Source: an uncultured Selenomonadales bacterium (GTDB taxonomy: Bacteria; Bacillota_C; Negativicutes; Selenomonadales; Selenomonadaceae). From it: a stretch of 6,078 bases of DNA. The DNA is taken from positions 1 through 6,078 of the forward strand of contig CAMJNB010000091.1 in the NCBI GenBank assembly GCA_946407175.1, read 5' to 3'. Below the pieces are notes generated by a model that saw only the letters and a program-made list of their open reading frames with translations, was not told the origin of the DNA and searched no databases. This document shows, in pieces, positions 4,734 to 6,078 of this stretch. A program made the translations under genes and the position numbers. Position 1 is the stretch's first letter, and every line of letters begins with the position of its first letter.

Positions 4734-5960
4734 TTAAAAATCTTTAAACTCCTCGCCGTAGCCGTACTTTTCAATAACGTAATCAATATCCTTGTCGCCG
4801 CGTCCGCTTAAATTGACGAGAATTGAGCCTTTACCCATTTCCTTAGCGCGGCGCATAGCGTAAGCTACTGCGTGTGAACTTTCAAGCGCAGGGATAATTC
4901 CTTCATAGCGGCTAAGTTTAAAGAAGGCATCAACCGCGTCCCTGTCCGACGCAATTTCATACTTGACGCGACCAATTTCGCGCAGGAATGCATGTTCGGG
5001 ACCGACGCTGGGATAATCAAGACCGCTGGCGATTGAGTAAACCGGCGCGGGATCACCGTTATCACCTTTCAACATAATGCTGTTAAAGCCGTGCATTACG
5101 CCTTCTTCGCCGTACGTCATCGACGCGGCATTGTCACCGATTTTTTCACCGCGTCCCATAGGTTCAACGCCGACAATTTCTACAGGATCATTTATGAACG
5201 GCAAAAACATTCCAATTGAATTTGAGCCGCCGCCTACGCAAGCCGTTACAACGTCCGGCAAAAATCCCATCATCTCTTGGAACTGTTCGCGCGCCTCTTG
5301 ACCGACGACCATTTGAAAATCACGTACCATCATCGGGAAGGGGTGAGGACCTACGACGGAGCCTATGCAATAAATAGTGTCCTTGTAATTTTCCATGTAG
5401 TCTTCAAACGCCGCGTCGACAGCCTCTTTCAAAGTTTTTTGTCCGCGCGAAACGCTTACGACATTTGTACCCAAAACTTTCATGCGTGCAACATTCGGCG
5501 CCTGCTTGGCTACGTCAATTTCGCCCATGTAAATCGTGCATTCAAGTCCGAAAAATGCCGCAGCCGTTGCAAGTGCCACGCCGTGTTGACCGGCGCCTGT
5601 CTCTGCAATGATACGCTTTTTGCCCATGAACTTTGCCAATAAGCCTTCGCCCATGCAGTGATTGAGTTTGTGCGCGCCGGTATGGTTAAGGTCTTCACGC
5701 TTGAGATAAATTTGGCAACGTCCGTCACCGATTTTGCGGCTAAGTTTTTCGCAGTGGTAAACAGGCGTAGGTCTGCCTTGAAATTCGCGACGAATGCGGC
5801 GAAGTTCATTTACAAATTGCGACGACTGGCAAATTGTCAAGTAGGCGTTGTTAATTTCCTCCATTGCCGCTACCAAATGTTCCGGCAGATACGCGCCGCC
5901 AAAACGTCCGAAACGTCCGTCAGCCGACGGATAATTTTTCAAATACGTTGAATAATCCAT
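4734..5960 (-). CDS. trpB: Tryptophan synthase beta subunit
   Basis: A PLP enzyme that condenses indole with serine to make tryptophan, normally in a complex with TrpA. The 408 residues fit the standard TrpB1 type. [13 protein letters not shown] at 17-29 is the usual N-terminal block and [14 protein letters not shown] at 87-100 carries the PLP lysine Lys98. AETGAGQHG at 119-127 has the catalytic Glu120, GGGSN at 243-247 binds the PLP phosphate, and NLSGRGDKD at 383-391 closes the site. Where E. coli TrpB reads [20 protein letters not shown] this protein has [19 protein letters not shown], a noticeable variant of the same block. The ATG at 5960 agrees with the family start, but only a weak GGT-containing site precedes it. 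No trpA is seen downstream, where argC follows instead, so the gene is outside a classical trp order or was separated from one. A probable insertion-sequence end lies directly upstream. Confidence 0.97.
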   Translation of the reverse strand: MDYSTYLKNYPSADGRFGRFGGAYLPEHLVAAMEEINNAYLTICQSSQFVNELRRIRREFQGRPTPVYHCEKLSRKIGDGRCQIYLKREDLNHTGAHKLNHCMGEGLLAKFMGKKRIIAETGAGQHGVALATAAAFFGLECTIYMGEIDVAKQAPNVARMKVLGTNVVSVSRGQKTLKEAVDAAFEDYMENYKDTIYCIGSVVGPHPFPMMVRDFQMVVGQEAREQFQEMMGFLPDVVTACVGGGSNSIGMFLPFINDPVEIVGVEPMGRGEKIGDNAASMTYGEEGVMHGFNSIMLKGDNGDPAPVYSIASGLDYPSVGPEHAFLREIGRVKYEIASDRDAVDAFFKLSRYEGIIPALESSHAVAYAMRRAKEMGKGSILVNLSGRGDKDIDYVIEKYGYGEEFKDF

Positions 5961-5989
5961 AAAAATTTTACCGTTACTGAAAACTTATA

Positions 5990-6008
5990 AAAGGTTACAT
6001 CAACCTTT
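5990..6008. repeat. Hairpin between the TnpB-like tail and trpB
   Basis: Seven perfect pairs (5990-5996 with 6002-6008) around a five-base loop. On the minus strand AAAGGTT is followed by GATGT and AACCTTT, then TATAAGTTTT. It may be the subterminal hairpin of an IS200/IS605 right end, or a weak intrinsic terminator; the T-run is broken, so termination would be inefficient. Confidence 0.55.
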
Positions 6009-6013
6009 ATGTT

Positions 6014-6078
6014 TCATTCCTGCTTCATAGAATCCGCTTTCGCCTTCGCTACTAACGTTTGCTGTAACTCTCCACAGG
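6014..6078 (-). CDS. Probable TnpB (IS200/IS605 family) C-terminal end, runs off right edge
   Basis: On the minus strand a frame open to the window edge reads CGELQQTLVAKAKADSMKQE and then stops at TGA 6016-6014. The CG(D/E) pair followed about 15 residues later by SMKQE is a common ending of TnpB proteins, after their last zinc ribbon and catalytic Asp. TnpB is an RNA-guided nuclease of IS200/IS605-type elements, and its guide RNA is read from the gene's 3' end into the flank. Only 20 residues are visible, so this is pattern recognition and not proof. Another frame (stop at 6000) is also open for 25 codons but resembles nothing I know. If correct, the right end of the element lies within about 50 bases of the trpB start. 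Confidence 0.55.
   Translation of the reverse strand, partial: CGELQQTLVAKAKADSMKQE

Noticed and set aside
5997..6001. TTGAT in the hairpin at 5990-6008 as a TnpB target-adjacent motif
   Set aside because: The motif belongs at the left end of such elements, and a five-base match in a loop is easily chance.
5961..6010. Promoter for trpB built on TTGATG with TATAAG or TAAAAT
   Set aside because: The spacings are about 8 and 27 bases, neither close to 17, so the elements do not form a credible pair.
6068..6073. Possible dinucleotide frameshift in the TnpB-like tail (a PVE start in one frame joined to the SMKQE frame)
   Set aside because: The SMKQE frame is open on its own and its first residues, CGE, already fit a TnpB tail, so no frameshift is needed.
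6000..6078. Alternative minus-strand frame open from the right edge to a TGA at 6000 (25 codons)
   Set aside because: It shows no recognisable motif. The neighbouring frame ending in SMKQE fits a known protein terminus better.
1..6078. Plus-strand reading frames of 70-121 codons opposite the listed genes
   Set aside because: All lie opposite well-supported minus-strand genes, have low-complexity or unfamiliar translations and lack ribosome sites.

Overview
The window looks like chromosomal DNA of a low-GC, AT-rich diderm Firmicute, most likely a member of the Negativicutes (Selenomonas-like). Three observations support this. The gene families (Fur, HemZ, purine-rich Shine-Dalgarno sites) are of Firmicutes type. 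The window also holds the ADP-heptose genes needed for a lipopolysaccharide core. The proteins carry the Lys/Asp/Ala-rich style common in that class. No 16S rRNA gene or other decisive marker is present, so the assignment is an inference.

Every gene I can support lies on the minus strand, so the window reads from right to left. At the right edge is the last stretch of a probable TnpB (IS200/IS605 family) followed by a small hairpin. Next come trpB (tryptophan synthase beta), argC (N-acetyl-gamma-glutamyl-phosphate reductase), rfaE1 (heptose-7-phosphate kinase) and rfaE2 (heptose-1-phosphate adenylyltransferase). They are followed by an Rpn-family PD-(D/E)XK nuclease, a small gene that repeats the nuclease's C-terminal tail, fur (iron regulator), and the start of hemZ (radical-SAM coproporphyrinogen dehydrogenase homologue), which runs off the left edge. 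Gaps are 66 bases or less and fur/hemZ overlap by four bases, so the whole set may be one transcript or a chain of read-through units. No convincing internal promoter or strong terminator was seen.

The genes fall into small modules: amino-acid synthesis (trpB, argC), ADP-heptose supply for lipopolysaccharide (rfaE1, rfaE2), a probable mobile or defence nuclease unit, and iron/haem control (fur, hemZ). The least ordinary part is 838-2029. There a full-length Rpn nuclease has a well-placed internal Shine-Dalgarno site and ATG before its C-terminal tail, and a second, free-standing version of that tail follows with its own ribosome site. This resembles the toxin plus intragenic antitoxin arrangement known for E. 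coli Rpn proteins, here with an extra stand-alone copy.

Two structural oddities also stand out. A 79-bp tandem duplication at the rfaE1/rfaE2 junction duplicated the translation start of rfaE2. In the argC/rfaE1 gap, a set of G-rich heptamers forms a G-quadruplex motif and a long hairpin.
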